From Arthrobacter sp. zg-Y820 (GTDB taxonomy: Bacteria > Actinomycetota > Actinomycetes > Actinomycetales > Micrococcaceae): 64,000 nt of DNA. The position numbers were made by a program, and so were the translations under genes. The notes beneath the pieces were generated by a model. That model was not told the DNA's origin. It saw only the letters and a program-made list of their open reading frames with translations, and ran no database searches. Below, piece by piece: positions 63,070-64,000 of the stretch. The DNA is taken from the NCBI RefSeq assembly GCF_030142155.1, contig NZ_CP126247.1:3348001-3412000 (forward strand), written 5' to 3'. Every line of letters starts with the position of its first letter. The stretch's first letter is position 1.

Positions 63070-64000
63070 GATGCTGCCTCCAGGCGGGTTTCGGTGTCGG
63101 GTGCGCTGCGGATGTCGTGCGGATTGGGCAGGTAGCCCACAGGGCCGGCAGCGCGCCCCTTCTCCGATGGAGCTTGCTCGTGCGGTTCCTTCTCCTGTTG
63201 TTCCTTCTCCTGCGGTTCCTTCTCCGGCTGTTCCTTCTCCGGCTGTTCCTTCTCCGGCTGTTCCTTCTCCGCTGGAGCCTGGTGATGCCGCCCCAAAGGA
63301 ACCACCATAGGCGTCCCGGACACAGGATCGGTGATGACGCGGGATTCAAGACCAAATACGTCATGCACGAGGTCTTCCGTGACGACGTCTGCCGGGGCGC
63401 CCTGGGCGGCGATCGCTCCGGCTTTCATCGCAATCAAATGGTCAGCATAGCGGGCGGCCAGGTTAAGGTCGTGCAGCACGATTGCCACCGTGGTGCCGGA
63501 CCGGCGGTTGAGGTCGGTGATCAGGTCCAGCACCTCGATCTGGTGCGTGACGTCCAGGAATGTCGTGGGCTCATCCAGCAGCAGGACCTCCGTCTCCTGG
63601 GCCAGGGCCATGGCAATCCAGACGCGCTGGCGCTGGCCGCCGGAGAGCTCGTCGACGTTCCGTTCGGCCAGGTCCAGGGTGCCGGTCGCTTCCAGCGCGG
63701 CGGCAACGGCGTCGTCGTCGGCCTGCGTCCACTGGCGGAACCAGCCCTGATGCGGGTACCGGCCGCGGCCCACGAGGTCGGCGACGGTGATGCCGTCCGG
63801 CGCGGTGGGGGTCTGGGGCAGCAGCCCCAGGATCCGGGCCACCTCACGCGCGGGGCGGGAGGAGATGTCCCGGCCGCCGAGCAGCACCGTTCCGCGGGTC
63901 GGTTTGAGCAGCCGGGCCAGGCCGCGCAGCAGCGTCGACTTGCCGCAGGCATTGGCGCCGACAATCATCGTGATCCGGCCGGCCGGCAGCGTGACGGACA
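63066..64000 (-). CDS. Siderophore ABC transporter ATPase (partial, runs off the window)
   Basis: ATPase of a FepC/FecE-type iron-siderophore importer. Walker A is GANACGKST, signature [18 protein letters not shown], Walker B LLLDEPTTFLD; the N-terminal end is beyond position 64000, so the gene is incomplete and the reading frame enters the window already open. The last ~60 residues after the ABC domain are a low-complexity tail of Glu-Lys-Glu-Gln-Pro repeats, which is not usual for this family. Stop overlaps the SIP gene. Confidence 0.9.
   Translation of the reverse strand, partial: SVTLPAGRITMIVGANACGKSTLLRGLARLLKPTRGTVLLGGRDISSRPAREVARILGLLPQTPTAPDGITVADLVGRGRYPHQGWFRQWTQADDDAVAAALEATGTLDLAERNVDELSGGQRQRVWIAMALAQETEVLLLDEPTTFLDVTHQIEVLDLITDLNRRSGTTVAIVLHDLNLAARYADHLIAMKAGAIAAQGAPADVVTEDLVHDVFGLESRVITDPVSGTPMVVPLGRHHQAPAEKEQPEKEQPEKEQPEKEPQEKEQQEKEPHEQAPSEKGRAAGPVGYLPNPHDIRSAPDTETRLEAAS
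63184..63275. repeat. Short tandem repeat encoding the Glu-Lys-Gln-Pro tail
   Basis: The unit TTCCTTCTCCGGCTG (15 bp) recurs about six times with minor changes. It encodes a five-residue repeat in the C-terminal tail of the iron ABC ATPase. The unit is a multiple of three, so copy changes keep the frame. Confidence 0.85.

Overview
The window is GC-rich, gene-dense chromosomal DNA whose content points to a high-GC Gram-positive actinomycete, most likely of the Arthrobacter/Micrococcaceae type (inference). The supporting signs are a dnaK-grpE-dnaJ-hspR cluster with HspR-type (HAIR) inverted repeats, an LpqY-SugABC-type sugar importer, a fused MrpA/B antiporter, a Septum_form protein, frequent GTG/TTG starts, and many genes with a -10 box six bases before the start codon. 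I see no phage, insertion sequence, CRISPR array or rRNA operon; it reads as core chromosome with regulatory detail.

Layout. 0.2-8.8 kb: a Septum_form membrane protein, clpB with its own HAIR site, an SRPBCC protein, a lipoprotein-type transpeptidase PBP, a YccF membrane protein, and a PNPOx-like/HutD-like pair ending in a bidirectional terminator. 8.8-13.5 kb: a DEAD-box RNA helicase, trmB, an NYN/OST-HTH protein and a methyltransferase. 13.6-16.5 kb: a four-gene operon (membrane protein, winged-helix regulator, ABC ATPase, ABC-2 permease) preceded by two identical 12-bp palindromes. 16.5-21 kb: the hspR-dnaJ-grpE-dnaK heat-shock cluster. 21-27 kb: a methyltransferase, a low-molecular-weight phosphatase, a P-loop kinase fused to a PabB-type enzyme, cardiolipin synthase and a PabC-like enzyme. 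27-30.2 kb: the ykoEDC-type thiamine-precursor ECF importer under a TPP riboswitch whose expression platform can sequester the Shine-Dalgarno sequence. 30.2-37.1 kb: a DUF4235 protein and the six-gene Mrp cation/proton antiporter.

37.3-42.5 kb: a UMF1-type MFS protein, dcd, tryptophan 2,3-dioxygenase, an SseB-like protein, a protealysin-type M4 peptidase with its emfourin-type inhibitor, and tRNA-Gly(CCC). 42.6-49.2 kb: an AEC transporter with a short leader ORF, the trehalose-type importer operon (lpqY-sugA-sugB-sugC order) and a membrane-anchored protein. 49.2-54.9 kb: a thioredoxin/NHL protein coupled to a CopD-CtaG fusion, HU, and an operon of cysteine-poor (zinc-independent) ribosomal proteins L28, L33 and S14. 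55.3-60.8 kb: a GlgC-family enzyme, a MarR regulator, an MHS-type MFS transporter with a CRP/GlxR-like site, an SGNH hydrolase and a diacylglycerol-kinase-family lipid kinase. 60.8-64 kb: an M23 peptidase with an uncertain start, then a siderophore-interacting protein and the beginning of an iron-siderophore ABC transporter that runs off the window.

The most unusual items are the kinase-PabB fusion, the twin operators of the 13.6-kb operon, the nested palindrome between hup and rpsN, the leaderless-gene pattern, the AEC leader ORF and the possible AUU start of the M23 gene.
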